Positions 11,801-23,517 are shown, numbered from the stretch's first letter. The stretch: 64,000 nt of DNA from Palaemon carinicauda (GCF_036898095.1 NC_090725.1:203610263-203674262); one strand, 5' to 3'. Made by a program: numbers and translations. Notes: generated by a model from the letters alone, not told the origin.

Positions 11801-12262
11801 TTACAACAATTCTGATGGAATATTTCCACCACAATATAAGTCATCTGATAACTTTGCAATGATACCCTTTTGTAGAAGTTCCCCTAATAGTCTGCACATC
11901 AATTCTTCCAAAGTAGTTTTTGACCCTGGCATTCCCATGGCGGACCTGGTGTAAACCAGAACATCTTTAAATTCTTTAACTGCACCACAATAATTCATTG
12001 ATACTTTGGAGAGGGGATCTGGTAAAAAGCACTTGTGAGGTTGGTTACTATTAGATGCTTCCAACGAGCCATGGATTGGAGGGTGATGTCCACATCTGGC
12101 ATCATTGAATGTGACGACTCGCAAAATCTTCCTACTTCAGCAAATGCTGTAAAAAGTATGAAGCCACCCTGTTGCTTTTTTATTAGGAATGATAGATTCA
12201 AATACTATACAACAATTCCTGTTTCACCAGGTCTGCAAAAAGACTCCTTGTTCCTGTAGTTT
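11801..12262 (-). pseudogene. Gypsy-like reverse transcriptase fragment
   Basis: Two overlapping frames encode the N-terminal half of an RT. NLSFLIKKQQGGFILFTAF and [11 protein letters not shown] (motif A, with Asn replacing the catalytic Asp) are followed in a shifted frame by [20 protein letters not shown]. Next come [20 protein letters not shown] and [10 protein letters not shown], where the DD is the catalytic pair of motif C. At least one frameshift separates the two parts and motif A is mutated, so the enzyme is inactive. Confidence 0.75.
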
Positions 12263-13000
12263 GTTGAATGTGTCTTGCAGTTTAACTAGCTTATCTCTGG
12301 AGTATTGCAGCACTCTTCCTTCACGTTATGGAGGCTGATCGGTGCCCATGTTAACTACTTCTTCAAAATGTCTGCAAACATGGCCCTACCTTGTGGTTAC
12401 AGAATCAAATACAGAGCTATTCTTCCCAAGAGCTATAATGAACGAATGCTTTATGTCATCAGGAAGAATGTTGTCTGGATGCTTTATGTCATCACGAAGA
12501 ATGTTATCTGGATCAAGTATGATGACTGTGGAAGTTCCTGTGGACATATTCATCTATGTGGATAAGGCTCTAACAACTGTCTTGTTACTGTAGATGTGAT
12601 CAAACAGAATTAGTGACTTCTGGGACAGATACATGTAGAGCTTAACAGAAGTGTCCCTGCTTTTGTAGAGTTGTTGCATATTACTTTAGTTTAGCTTAAC
12701 TTATAATCAACTCGATTTTCTGATATTGTAGTGATGTTTTCATTACCCCATGCCTACGTCTGTTGGGCGGTTGAATTTCAAATCAGTCTCTCTCTCTCAG
12801 TGATCTAGAGAATACATCTCTTTTCAAGCATTTGTCTTTTCATAAATATTTTTAACAAATACCAAACAAACTGAAGTCCTGCATTCTTCCTAACAGAGAA
12901 TAACAGAAATAATTAAGAAGTTTGGAGATATCTCAAGAGTCTGATGTTCTTGTGAGAGGTTCAGCGACCTAATACTTCCATTGATGACATAGGGGGAAGG

Positions 13001-13174
13001 GGCAAATTTGTTGTATACTTGGCTTCTGTCCTTGGTTGTATACCTAAGACTTTGTTATTTGCTAATAGAGCATAAACCTGTACTTAAGGCAAATTTGTTG
13101 TATACTTGGCTTCTGTCCTTGGTTGTATACCTAAGACTTTGTTATTTGCTAATAGAGCATAAACCTGTACTTAA
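13001..13174. repeat. Tandem duplication of an 87-bp unit
   Basis: The unit beginning GGCAAATTTGTTGTATACTT at 13001 is repeated from 13088 with essentially no change. The block is followed by AACAAATTTGCC, the inverse of the unit's start, so the two-copy block is bounded by short inverted ends. Near identity suggests a recent event within the old Gypsy relic. Confidence 0.9.
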
Positions 13175-13188
13175 ACAAATTTGCCTGG

Positions 13189-13902
13189 CTAAATAGTATT
13201 AGTTTGTGGTGGTACACATACTGCATAAACCAGTGCTCTCCTTACGGCAAGATGATGTGCGGTTTTGTTCTTGGCAGTGTAATGGATGAGTACCTGATTG
13301 CAAATTGTGATCAGGCTTTTCACTGAATACACAGCTATAGCATTCACACCCATGAAGGGAGTGCCAGCTAAAACATCTACACCAAGGTCTGCAGCTACCA
13401 AGGATTCCAGTAGAAGTGGCAGATCATTTCTGGTGAGGAATATGTTTGTCTCTCTAATAACTTCAAGAGGGGTAATGCCATCAACCTGGAGAACTTTGTG
13501 TTTTTTTACACGGGCACCCAAATATTCAACTACTGCTGCTTTAATCATGTTTGTCTCTGCACCAGTGTCTAATATCAGCTTGAGAGCATGGTGTCCATAG
13601 AATGCCTTGAAGGAGGAAGAGCCTTGAGTCTTCACCCTTCTGCTTACAACTGGTGTTATAGTAGGTGCAGGGCAGTCTGTTTCAGATTCACTTTCAGAGT
13701 CTAACAATAACACATTCACTGTTATTTGCCTGTTACTTGGCTTAGATTGGCAGAAGTATTTCTTGACATCATTGGGGAGGAAACTGCACTGGGACAAAAA
13801 GTAGTCATAGGGATTACCAGCTAATTGATTGATGCTGGTAAAAGACTGGTTAGCGTACATGCCATGTGACTCATTGTCTCTGCTCCTGATCTTGTCCATC
13901 AT
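13189..13902 (-). pseudogene. Gypsy-like gag end plus aspartic protease
   Basis: This 237-codon frame begins in a gag-like region with NPYDYFLSQCSFLPNDVKKYFC. It then has an Asp/Glu-rich linker and a retropepsin core: LKLILDTGAETNMI (active-site DTGA) and GVDVLAGTPFM (the second conserved block before the ILG-like turn). The canonical order gag-protease precedes the RT block further left. It is the best preserved frame of the relic. Whether it is still expressed cannot be judged. The continuation into RT is interrupted. Confidence 0.75.
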
Positions 13903-14645
13903 CAGATCACTAGCTTGGGAAATCTTAGGCTTAATTGATGCAAGGCTTTAGTCTCTCAGTTCTGTGGCATACCATTGTTGAACTTTTTGGGAAGGCTAGG
14001 ACCAGTCTGATATAGCCACAGTAGTACTATCATGTTCTCGAGGGATGGGCTCATTTCATCATTTCATGTCTTAATACACCATCTGCTCGTAGCAGGTTGT
14101 CTTCAGCAAAGTACATAAGGGGTTGAAATAATGTCTCGTATCTCTCACTATCTCCCAATTTTATATCTAGGAAGTCCACAAACCAACCCTGTGACTTGTA
14201 TGTTATAATGCAAACGGATTGTTTTCCCAATTCCCCTCAGTGAAGTGCTATTCTTCGCAATTGTATTTTTAGATATCACTGAAGCATAATAAGCTATCTG
14301 GCCTAGCATAAATTTAAGGTTCTTTACCTGTTGTCTAGTAGATAAGCCAGAATCGATGTCAACAAATCCACTAGTAGGATTTGACTTTGTATTCTTTCTC
14401 CATCTTGCATCATCTTTGAGGTAGGACTCAAATTGCTGTTTTCCACAAAGAACATAAAGGATATTATTCTATGCCTCAAAGCTGGTGATGGACTCCTTGT
14501 CCGTCAAGGACCACTGTTGAGGAGCTTTACTTTCACTTTTGTTTAAAAACTGCTGTAAAATGTTAATTAATCCACTCTTCTGATGACGTATCACTTCATT
14601 TATCCATTCAAATAAAGCACGGTTGGCTAATTATTATTATAGCCA
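13903..14645 (-). pseudogene. Gypsy-like gag remnant
   Basis: Translating the - strand piecewise gives [43 protein letters not shown] and [20 protein letters not shown]. This pattern of a capsid-like region lies directly upstream of the protease frame. Several frame changes and stops occur. Assignment rests on position and on the pattern recalled for this Gypsy branch. Confidence 0.5.
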
Positions 14646-14649
14646 CCAC

Positions 14650-15850
14650 GCCAACAACGTAAAAAAAGAGTGGAATTAACTATGAGCTCTTTATTTGCGA
14701 ACACAGTCTTCTACAGCCAAGATACAAAATACAACTACATGTGCTTGGACATTGGTGCATGAGCAAAATCATGAGAAAAAAAAAACACTGGGCAAAATAA
14801 AACGTAGAATGTTACAGCTGTATGGTTTTCAAAAGCTTTTAACTGGTTTCAATAATTGCAGTTAAATATATCATCATGTTAGTTATATCATATTCAGCTT
14901 AATTTCAGATAGTAATCTTAATATTCAGAGGATGGTTAAGAGAGACAAATCTTTAGAATGTAGATTTAGAAGATGTCAAATTGGACAATGGGGGTAAACC
15001 AAAAACTCAAGATCGATTGGCTAATTTCTTTTAAGCTAACCCTATGTCAGCACATGCCAGTAACCAATGTCATGTGTGGTAAAAGGCAAAGAGGAATAAG
15101 AAGATGAACATTGAACACTTCTTACCAACAGAAATGATCAGGAACTATTGCTTTCCATTCAGTGACCTCAAATTTGAGGATGGCAAACTTTTCAACCGAA
15201 AACTACACCAAATTGCATCAGAACGGCTAACTAATTTTATTAAGTGAACCCGTATCTATGTTTGATAGACAGGATTATAATGATATATTTATCTCATGGT
15301 GTTATGGAAGAGATGGTGAGTGATCCCGGCCACGGAATAGTGTATCATAATTTAGTAGGTCCCATGGGTCGGTGATTCCAACTTTCAAGTGGTTCTAAAC
15401 TCCTAATCTGGATCCTGCTCCAAATATACGCTGAAAGCGGGAGGGTGGGGGAGTTTGGGGTAAAAGAGTGTGACGTCGTACATTCTATTTGCTATAAAAA
15501 GGGTTTTAATACGTTCTAAACTGCAAGCCTAATTATGATCATCAAAACTACACATTTGTTACCTTTTTAGGAAAATTATCATGATAATATATATAAGAGG
15601 GAACTAAAACATGAATAATACAAATTATCAGAAAGATGGCCTGGCGGATGGCATATGGTGACGAAACAGCAGAATCATCCCACAATAATGGAAAGTACAT
15701 AAACAAAACACAGCTTCATAATAAATCTATAGCAAATATTATCTTTTGGAACATGTGGGCTTCCCCTTTAGGATATAAAATCAGCCCCATAACCTGGTTT
15801 AGCTTTGGTCCTCATAGGACAAGGAAACTGTCACTGAGATGCCTGAGAGA
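14650..15850. other. Non-coding stretch between two Gypsy-like relics
   Basis: AT-rich sequence without a convincing frame. It may contain LTR remains of one or both neighbouring elements, but no direct repeat could be delimited by eye. Confidence 0.4.
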
Positions 15851-15854
15851 AATT

Positions 15855-16142
15855 TTACTTAGCTCTTTGCCTTGAAGGGCACGACAGGGCTTCTGTCCCT
15901 GAGAGACGCTGCACAATGACCGTCAAGTATTTCCTGTTTCTGAACAATAAACGCCCACTATCATCCAATTCAACACATATTGATGGTGCGGAAGAGCATT
16001 GGTGACAATGCCTGTTTGATCCCGAGGCTTTGGAGGGTTGAATAACCTGAGCTTGCACCTGGTTGCCTGGCTGAAGGGGCGGTAGGCTCCTGGTGGGGTT
16101 ATTAGACACTATCACTTTGTGCTTAGATTTTTTTCTATGCAT
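15855..16142 (-). pseudogene. Gypsy-like integrase C-terminal tail
   Basis: A 95-codon frame contains LPPLQPGNQVQAQ (the start of the C-terminal SH3-like domain), then CVELDDSGRLLFRNRKYL near the end. The pattern is that of the region after the catalytic core in a Gypsy subgroup common in animals. It is the last coding block before the element's 3' end. Confidence 0.6.
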
Positions 16143-16610
16143 TTGTGTGTTAGCAAATAATTACAATTGTATGTTTCATATACTTTTTGACAGAGCATTC
16201 TTTGTTTTCACATGGTATACAGAAAAATATGAACGTTTCTATATATAAAAAAAAATATTGTAAATATTGTTACATCATTAATTTTGTAGTTCTCTTTTTT
16301 TATGTATGGCTTGATGCTAATGCATGTCTATCTTGCAGTGCTGTCTAGCTGTTTGCATACCACCCCGAAGCTGTCTTGCCATGGCCAACTCTACTGGAGA
16401 CTTGTTATTTACACGTGGTTAGAGCATATAGAGGTACTGAAGAATGGATAGAGATGCCCTGTCATTGTTGAAACCACCTCTGCTGATGGTTTTCACTGAA
16501 TTTACCTGTCTTGCTGTCTTGATAGTAGCTGTACTGTGACCCCAATCTCTCGAAGAAGGTTAACATCCCATTACTCACTAAATTGGTGCCTCTATCCGTG
16601 GAGATCTACT

Positions 16611-16850
16611 CTAGGGCTTCACAGCTGCCAAAAGCAGTTTCTCGTTACTCACTATGTTGGTGCCTCCATCTGTGGAGATCTGCTCTGGTACTTTCCATCT
16701 GGAGAAGAGTGTTGAAGATGTACCATTGGGGAAATTAGCCACTTTCATCCAACCTGTTAGCCTATCAACATATGTAATATATATGTTGCCCTCCAGCTGG
16801 AACATGCCTACAACGTTGCATAGAAAAGGGTATTCTGGTGGAGGGGGCAA
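16611..16850 (-). pseudogene. Gypsy-like integrase core fragment
   Basis: The frame starts PPPPEYPFLCNVVGMFQLEG, continues with YVDRLTGWMKVANFPNG, then KVPEQISTDGGTNIVSNE. YVDRLTGW and STDGG are typical of the D,D(35)E retroviral-type integrase core. The expected first catalytic Asp before the FQLEG segment is replaced (VVGMFQ where VAD-x-F is usual), so the copy is inactive. A near-duplicate of the end segment lies at about 16555-16615, which suggests a local duplication. Confidence 0.65.
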
Positions 16851-17559
16851 TTCCAGAGTTTTTGGTGGTAACGATGATGTGTGGATATTGTAAATTCCGC
16901 AGGCTAACCTATGATGTGCAATTTTCCTTCCATCCTTAACCCATGAGCTGACTGTCTTGACCTCCTCAGCATTAGGTCAAGACTTGGATGATAAGCATGT
17001 AAATTAGAGGCCACCTGCCGAAGGAGGCTCTTTGGAATAAGTAATCAGACATGCCCTTACTCAAAAATGTAGGTAACCAAAACCCTGGTTATTGCCAAAC
17101 AGTATCTGACACTGTAAAATTGTCGGAGACAGAAATTCTTGCGATTTCTGGGGGCACCAATCTTCCTAAGCAACTCTAACTGCCAAAGATAGAGGATTTG
17201 ATCATCGTTAGCTACCTTCTTTTTCTCTTTTTTCATCCATGGTTAAAGGGTTTCCAATACTGCAGGTATTCCTCAAGCTCAGCGTTGAATGCGTTGGGTT
17301 AGGTCTTAAGGAAGGGGGTTGGATAAAAGAAGGGACAAACCCAATAGAGAATTACACATAGCCATTCCAAACCCTTGTTTTTAGAAATTTCCCTTAAAGT
17401 TAAACTTATTTTTTATCCAAAATATATATCACGTTCTTTGAGATTAGATTGATACTTTCAATTTAATCTTCTCAAATAGTTTAGTATTGTTATGTCGATG
17501 TTCTAAAGATTCTAGAATAAAATTATATTCTTGAAGTTTTTGTTGCTATCATTAATTCA

Positions 17560-18250
17560 GTGGTTACATCCTAGAAATTTACTATAGAAAGGGAAGAAAA
17601 TAACCATATCCCGTTTTTAGACATCTTAATTGTTAGAGAAGCCGATAGAGTTGAGTTTTCCATATTCATAAAGCTAACCAATAACTTATTACATATACAT
17701 TTCTTTTCTATTTAAGCCATTCTAAAAGTATAAAGTATTCGGTTTTTCCTCTATGTTACCTAGGGCACTGAGAATATGCAGCCATGATTACGTAAAAGAT
17801 AAGTTTACCAAAACTGAAGAAATTACTCTTATCTCATTCATTTCTATTATTTTTTTCTAAATTGTATGAGAGCTACGAATACATTTCATTGTATTCAGTT
17901 TAAAAAAAAACGGTAGTAATGATTAACATACTTTGTTTACTTTTCATAAATTATTTTTAGATGCCACACCTCTTTAAAAAAGATATGAGTTTGTTCATTG
18001 AAAAACCTTTTAATTAAGAAAAATTCTGGAAATGTTTAAATTTATTATGTAGTATTGATTGTTCAGAATGTAATTTGTTTTATGTCGACCGAACATGTAA
18101 ATGCATTTCGGTCGGAAGAAAATTGCACGAAATAGCCGTCTTCAGTGATCCGTTAATAATGCTTTGGCTACCAATTGTATAAGATTAAGTTATATAATCG
18201 ATTGATTGGAGATCAGGACAATAATCCACGATAATCTGACTATCCAAAAA
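17560..18250 (+). mobile_element. Penelope-like element, 3' end of RT and GIY-YIG region
   Basis: Translating from about 17576 gives FTIEREENNHIPFLDILIVR, then a FSIFIKL segment. This fits the Penelope-like RT C-terminal signature (FTxExExxxxLPFLDxxxxR, then a S-x-Y-R-K-like stretch). Further on, ECNLFYVDRTCKCISVGRK resembles the GIY-YIG endonuclease that follows RT in these elements. Stops and frame changes are present. The right part (about 18040-18250) also forms one arm of the large inverted repeat. Confidence 0.65.
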
Positions 18251-18930
18251 ATTATTATCGAATCTATTTTTTCTGGCTGTATCGAAGGTCACAGTTTAAA
18301 ACTATTTTATCCCCTTTTCTAGAAACCGACTTCTCTGGAATCAGAAAGAAACTTACAGTTTAGGAATTCCATTCTCCATTATAAATGCGATATTCTTTTA
18401 TATCTATTCTCATTCCGAGTCCAATTATGTCATCAATAAGCCAAGAAAGAAAAAAAAAACACTTACTTGAAGTCAGTGCTTTCGTCTTATTGGTGACATA
18501 ATTGGACTTAAAATGAGAATATGTATACAAGGGTATCGTGTTCATACTGGAGAATGACATCACTAAACTGTAAGTTCCTTTCTGATTCCAGATAAGTCAA
18601 ATTTAAAAAAGAGGATAATACATGATTGCTGGGAAACAGTGGCTTAGATTTAAATTATAGACCTTGCGCACAGGCAATCAAAAAGGATTCCACAAAATTT
18701 ACTTGGGGGGGGGGTTAGTCATTATTGTGGATTATTGTTGGTTTTCAATCAATCGATTCTATGACTTAATCTTAACTGGTGAGAAACCAAAGGCTTATTA
18801 ACGGATCCCTTAGGGCCTAGAGAATGCCATCCTTTGTTATTTTTTCTGACCGAAATGCCTGTACATGTTCGGTCGACATAAAACAATTTACATTCTGGAC
18901 AAGTAATAATACATATTACGTTATAGACTT
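17990..18930. repeat. Large inverted repeat built on the Penelope-like 3' end
   Basis: Sequence around 18061-18180 (GTAATTTGTTTTATGTCGAC, CATTTCGGTCGG) reappears inverted at about 18840-18900 (CCGAAATG, GTCGACATAAAACAATTTAC). The inner parts also pair: 18325-18440 (TGGAATCAGAAAGAAACTTA, GAGTCCAATTATGTCA) with 18485-18595 (TGACATAATTGGACTT, TTCCTTTCTGATTCCA). The arms are about 450 nt with a centre near 18455. Inverted partial copies are known for Penelope-like elements, so this is probably a head-to-head pair of element ends. Confidence 0.8.
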
Positions 18931-19020
18931 ATCCAGAACTGTTCTTAATAAAAATATTTTTCAGACCCATTAAATGTAGGTTTTTTTTTCAATAGGAATA
19001 TGAAATTTAAATATATAAGC

Positions 19021-19023
<3 letters not shown>

Positions 19024-19094
<71 letters not shown>

Positions 19095-19106
19095 ATATAT
19101 ATATAA

Positions 19107-19175
<69 letters not shown>

Positions 19176-19190
19176 TGTGTGTGTGTGTGT
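19024..19190. repeat. (TA)n(TG)n compound microsatellite
   Basis: About 150 bp of TA with a few GTATG and AAAT breaks, then eight or nine TG units. The Ile/Tyr open frames across it are artefacts. Confidence 0.95.
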
Positions 19191-19358
19191 ATCATGAAAT
19201 GGTAAGAAACATGTGCTATTCATTGCTTCCTTTTTTCCATAACTGGTCACTGTACACACTATACAATGTTTTCTTAGCTCTATTCATACTTTTAAATATC
19301 ATCATCATCATCATCATCTCCTACGTCTATTAACGCAAAGGGCCTCGGTTAGATTTCG

Positions 19359-19992
19359 TCAGTCATCTCTATCTTGAGCTTTCAATTGAATACTTCTCCA
19401 TTCATCATTTCCTACTTCGCACGTCATATTCCTCAGCCATGTAGGCCTGGGTCTTCCAACTCTTCTAGTGCCTTGTGGAGCCCAACAGAAAGTTTGGAGA
19501 ACTAATCTCTCTTGAGGAGTGCGGAGAGCATGCCCAAACCATCTCCATCTATCCTTCAGCATGATCTCATCAACATATGGTGCTCGAGTACTCTCTCTTA
19601 TAGTTTCCTTTCTAATCCTCTCCTACCATTTAAATCCCAATATCCCCAAGAGGGCTTTGTTTTCAAATCTACTAAATCTATTGGAGATTGTTTCATTGTC
19701 ATACCATGACTCATGTTCATATGGTAACACCGATCTTACTAAAGTGATATATAGTCTGATTTTAAATGTAATTTCAGGCAATTTGATTTTTAAATTTTAC
19801 TTAACCTAGCCATTGTCTGATTTGATTTTTTTTAAATCTTTCACTAAACTCTAATTCTATAGACCCTGCATTGGAGATCATAGTTCCTAAATACTTAAAT
19901 GATTCTACCTCATTAATTATTTTACCTTCCAATAATATTTCATCTTCCATTGCATACTCTGTTCTCATCATCTCTATCTTTCTTCTATTCAT
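19359..19992 (-). pseudogene. RTE-like RT C-terminal region
   Basis: Two frames contain KIEMMRTEYAMEDEILLEGK with VESFKYLGTMISNAGSI (the thumb, with the KYLG motif E), and DRWRWFGHALRTPQERL with RRVGRPRPTWLRN. A FKYLG motif followed by a WFGHxxR and GRPxxTW segment is typical of the C-terminus of RTE and related LINE proteins. At least one frameshift separates them. Confidence 0.65.
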
Positions 19993-20666
19993 CTTGAGCC
20001 CACCTCATGTGATAATTCATGCATTCTGGTAAGCATCCATTGCAAATCCTGTTGTGTTCTGCTAACAAGGACTGCATCATCAGCAAACTCTAGGTCTGCT
20101 AATTTCCTATCACCAATCGAGTCCAATCCTTCTCCACCATCTCCGATTGTTATACGCATTACAAAATTCATGAGGAGGATAAACAACATAGGTGACAACA
20201 CATTCCCTTGGAGTACTCCACTGTTTACTGGAAACTCATATGATAAGACTCCATTAACATTAACTTTGCTCTTGCTATGCTCATGAACAAACTTAATCAA
20301 ATTCACATATTTAACAGGAATTACATAATAACACAGGACTCTCCACAAAATAGGCTGGTACACACTATCAAAGGCGTTTTCTTAGGCCAAAAATGCCATC
20401 AAAGGTGGATTTCTACATTCTATGCATTGCTGTATATGTCCAAAAATGAAAATTTGGTCAGTGCATTTTCTACCTTTTCCAAATCCTGCTTGTTCATCTC
20501 TCAGCTTTTCATCAGTCTTTCTCTCCAGTCTCTTTAGAATAAGCATACTATATATTTTCATAACAATTGACGTATATGTTAACCCTCTGTAATTATTGCA
20601 ATCAGTCAAGTCTTTCTCTTTTTTTTTTTTTTTTTTGCCATTTTCAACAACACTCCTAACTCCCAT
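19989..20666 (-). pseudogene. RTE-like RT catalytic region
   Basis: The frame at 20666-20382 holds NNYRGLTYTSIVMKIYSMLI and DEQAGFGKGRKCTDQIF (RT motifs 1-2). The shifted frame 20363-19989 holds NSGVLQGNVLSPMLFILLMN (motif B, normally G-x-x-QG) and LEFADDAVLVSRT (motif C with catalytic ADD). A frameshift lies near 20370 just where motif A should be. This is a recognisable but inactive RT. Confidence 0.75.
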
Positions 20667-21135
20667 TCATCAGGGGCTTTCCATCTCTAGGATTTTTAAA
20701 GAGAGCTTCAACTTCAAACTCACGGAATTCATTCATGGGCACATCAGGATCTTCATCAGCTTTAGATATATCAATCAAATTATTCCCTTCGAACCTCCTA
20801 TTCATAATCTCAATAAAGTTGTCTTTCTTTGTCTTCTGTTGTTGTAACAGATCTATCTCTCTTTTGATGGGTATATGCTTCTTCTTCTTTGTCCCAGTCG
20901 AAATTTCATTAATAATTCTATGAGCAATTCTTACACCATAGCCACTACCTGAATTCATAGCTTTGTCAGCCTCATCTGCTTTACTGTCTAAATATTCTCT
21001 CCAGTCATTCCTGGCTTTTCTTTTGACCTCACTATGAATACTGAAATACTTAGCATGTTCTATCTTTTAATTTTCATTACTTCCTCGAAAACTTTCAGCA
21101 ATTGATTTCTGTCTTTATATCCTTTTCTTAGTATA

Positions 21136-21855
21136 CTAAGTATCATTTGATATCCATGGCTTTGTCCTTATAACTACATGCCCCCAGACTTCACTACCAA
21201 CTGACTGATATATGTTCTTAATATCCCACCATTCTTCATTAATTGTCTGCTCTTCATCTCTTAAAGTCTCCAAGACTGTAAATCGATTCCTATACTCAAT
21301 TGCAAATGTTTCTCTGTGTTCATCTTCTAGAAGCTTAGTTGTATCAAACCTAGGTATTCGATCTACCTTTCTGTTGCGTGTTTTCAGTTTTAATTTCAGT
21401 GTGACAATGAGGAGCTGGGGATCACTACCAATATCTGCACTTCTATAGCTTCTTACATTTCTCAGAGTCCTTCTCTCTTTATTAATGACAATGTGATCTA
21501 TTTGATTTTTGTAATTGCCACATGGTGAAGTCCATATATATTTGTGGATGTCCTTATGCTGAAAAAGAGTACCTCCAATGACAAGATTATTTGTTGAATA
21601 GAAGCTTATTAAATGCGCTCCATTTTCATTTGCAACTTTTCTAAGACCCTCAACACCCACCACATTCTCTATCCCTTGATTATTCCTTCCAACTTCAGCA
21701 TTGAAGTCGCCAATAAAATTTTTATATGTCTCTCTGGGATCTCATCCATTACACTCTCCAGTTCTTCATAGTATTCCTCTTTCCTTTCTTCAGGGGAATC
21801 ATTTGTTGATGCATAGCAACTATAATACTCACATTGCACTGTTTTGATTTGAACT
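21136..21855 (-). pseudogene. RTE-like AP endonuclease remnant
   Basis: Across a frameshift near 21668 the - strand encodes RVQIKTVQCEYYSCYASTND, then a broken equivalent of the GDFNA motif. After that come GVEGLRKVANENGAHLISF, YIWTSPCGNYKNQIDHIVIN and RSYRSADIGSDPQLLI. TSP-x-G-x-x-x-NQIDHI is the signature of the RTE-type endonuclease. The final SDH catalytic motif is changed to SDPQ, so activity would be lost. The N-terminal part is missing. Confidence 0.75.
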
Positions 21856-21913
21856 CTGCTCACCATTATCATCATCATCTCATCCTACACCTATTGACGC
21901 AAAGGGCCTCGGT
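21856..21913 (-). repeat. Short 3' end fragment of a second RTE-like copy
   Basis: The 60 bp from ATCATCATCATC through TTGACGCAAAGGGCCTCGGT repeat the 3' end of the RTE-like element at 19302-19350 (ATTAACGCAAAGGGCCTCGG). This is a very short, heavily 5'-truncated insertion or the remnant of one. Confidence 0.7.
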
Positions 21914-22231
21914 GAATAATGTCGACTGTGCAACTACTTTAACTGGGCATACATTGGACCTAGTTTCGAGTGATGGAATGAATAACATTGTATCTGATAT
22001 AAATGTTGAAGAGAAATGTACTATCTCCCCAGTGCACAAACTTATTACGTTTGGTCTATCTACAGAAACATGCAGTAGTAAAGAAAATAAACTTTGGACA
22101 TAAATAAAATTTTTCCCCTACCGTATTTATTGAAGAAGTTACAAAGAAAATAAATGATGTTAGCAACATTCTCTGTGATCATGATAACCAACGTTTATTG
22201 GGAGCTGTGTGTTAAATGTATTACGACCACT

Positions 22232-22310
<79 letters not shown>

Positions 22311-22993
22311 AAAGTTGGATATGATATCATGTGTCCACTGACGGAAAAGGTTATAACTGTTAAAGACCAATCTCTATAGTTTGATGGAGAAACTTTAGTA
22401 AAAAATAAGGGGGAAAAAAAGACGTAAAGAAATAAAATGGAATCTGTTACAAACTGAACATACATGGGTAAAATACAAAACTGACAAGTGTCAATATAAC
22501 TACCTACTAAGAAGGAAAAAAAGTGAATACTACAAGAGAAATATCTGCAAAGCAGCAAGTTATATCGTCTCTTAAATGGTATAAAAGGACACGTAAACGA
22601 AAAAAGCTAGTATTCTTTAAAAAATAAAATTGACCATATATAACCAGGTCATTTGTAAACATTCAACACCAGATTGGGTATTCTGCTTGTTCATCGATAA
22701 ATAAAATTAATGAGATTTAACAACATAACACAAGACGATAAAACCAGGATTATCAAGAGAGCAAAGAAAACCAACTGCGCGATCGATCATATGCCAATAT
22801 CTGAAGTAATTGAAAAAAGTTTTTTTTTCTAGTCGAGCAGACATAATTATGAGAATAGCAAATGCAAGCATCGGTGGATGTAAGTTTCCCAAATCTGAGA
22901 AAATGGCTATAGTCCTACCGGTTCTGAAAAGTGCTCTGTATTACCAGGAATTAAGCGCATATAGACCTATTTCGAATCTCTCCTTTGTTTCAA
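21914..22993 (+). mobile_element. CR1-like LINE copy 1, left part (interrupted)
   Basis: From 21915 the + strand encodes TTLTGHTLDLVSSDGMNNIV and SDINVEEKCTISPVHKLITF. This is the C-terminal part of an AP endonuclease as in CR1/L2-type LINEs, where GHTLDLV is followed by an SDH motif, here SPVH. After a long (GA)n tract (22234-22308), the frame at 22810-22993 gives MRIANASIGGCKFPKSEKMA, then AYRPISNLSFVSK, the first RT motif. The reading breaks off at 22993 where the - strand copy begins and resumes at 25374. Confidence 0.7.
22234..22308. repeat. (GA)n microsatellite
   Basis: About 37 GA units within the linker of the CR1-like copy 1. Confidence 0.95.
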
Positions 22994-23517
22994 AATGCTA
23001 GAATACTTACTTGTTTACTTGTTTTGGGTTTAAATCCAACCCTCCACTGAAGTCGAGTGAACTACTTCTCGGGCTGGTCCATATCAATCATCCAACGAAA
23101 CATTTTCATTATAACTCATACAATTTCTTGATTGTAGCATCTTCCAAATCATATGATCTTGTGAAAAGTAATGTCTTTAGTTTCTTCTTAAATTCAATTG
23201 CTCCCTTTAGGTCCTTCATTTCAGTCGGCAGTTTATTATAATGTCTAGGCGTACAGTAGCTAAAAGCCCTTTCACCAAATTTACTATTTATTCTGGGTTC
23301 AGATAGTGAATGTTTGTCACTTATGTGTCTTATGGTAACATTTGTTTCTAGTTCTAGTTTTTTCAGGCATTCTTTTAGATATTTTGGTTCATTTTGGTTC
23401 AGTATCTTAAACGTTAGTAAGAGTAGCTTTTATTCAATTCTCGCCTTTACCGGCAGCCAGGGTAATTTAATTATTGCAGGGGTAATTCTATCCCTATTGT
23501 GTATTCCTTTTATTAAT

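Larger units (their letters stand above)
9560..14650 (-). mobile_element. Decayed Ty3/Gypsy-like retrotransposon
   Basis: Reading right to left on the - strand, the recognisable blocks appear in canonical Gypsy order. These are gag (about 14640-13900), aspartic protease (about 13560-13250), reverse transcriptase (about 12270-11800), RNase H (about 11280-11000), integrase zinc region (about 10840-10640) and integrase C-terminal part with tail (10448 to about 9600). The blocks lie in different frames separated by stops, so no full polyprotein remains. LTRs could not be delimited by eye. An 87-bp tandem duplication (13001-13174) and a T-run (11469-11493) interrupt it. Confidence 0.8.
15855..17300 (-). 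mobile_element. Second Gypsy-like relic (integrase region)
   Basis: On the - strand from right to left come several integrase pieces. LLRQVASNLHAYHPSLDLML (about 17035-16970) resembles the H2C2 zinc region of the integrase. PPPPEYPFLCNVVGMFQLEG and YVDRLTGW (16850-16750) begin the catalytic core. STDGGTNIVSNEK (about 16660) carries the second core Asp. A C-terminal piece at 16142-15855 includes VELDDSGRLLFRNRKYL. This is an integrase gene in the usual order but in broken frames. Its motifs differ from those of the 9.6-14.65 kb relic, so it is a separate family. Confidence 0.7.
19302..21855 (-). mobile_element. RTE-like non-LTR retrotransposon, 5'-truncated and decayed
   Basis: On the - strand from 21855 leftwards are an AP-endonuclease part (21855-21136), a linker (about 20958-20640) and RT (20666-19989). 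A C-terminal part with a GHALRTP and RPTWLRN-type stretch (19562-19359) follows. The 3' end at 19302 is a GAT/ATC trinucleotide tail, usual for RTE-type LINEs. Frames are broken by several shifts and stops. The start of the endonuclease is missing, so the copy is 5'-truncated. A 60-bp piece of another copy's 3' end lies immediately to the right. Confidence 0.75.

Noticed and set aside
19000..19259. Long open frames of alternating Ile and Tyr on both strands
   Set aside because: They are translations of the TA microsatellite, with no other content.
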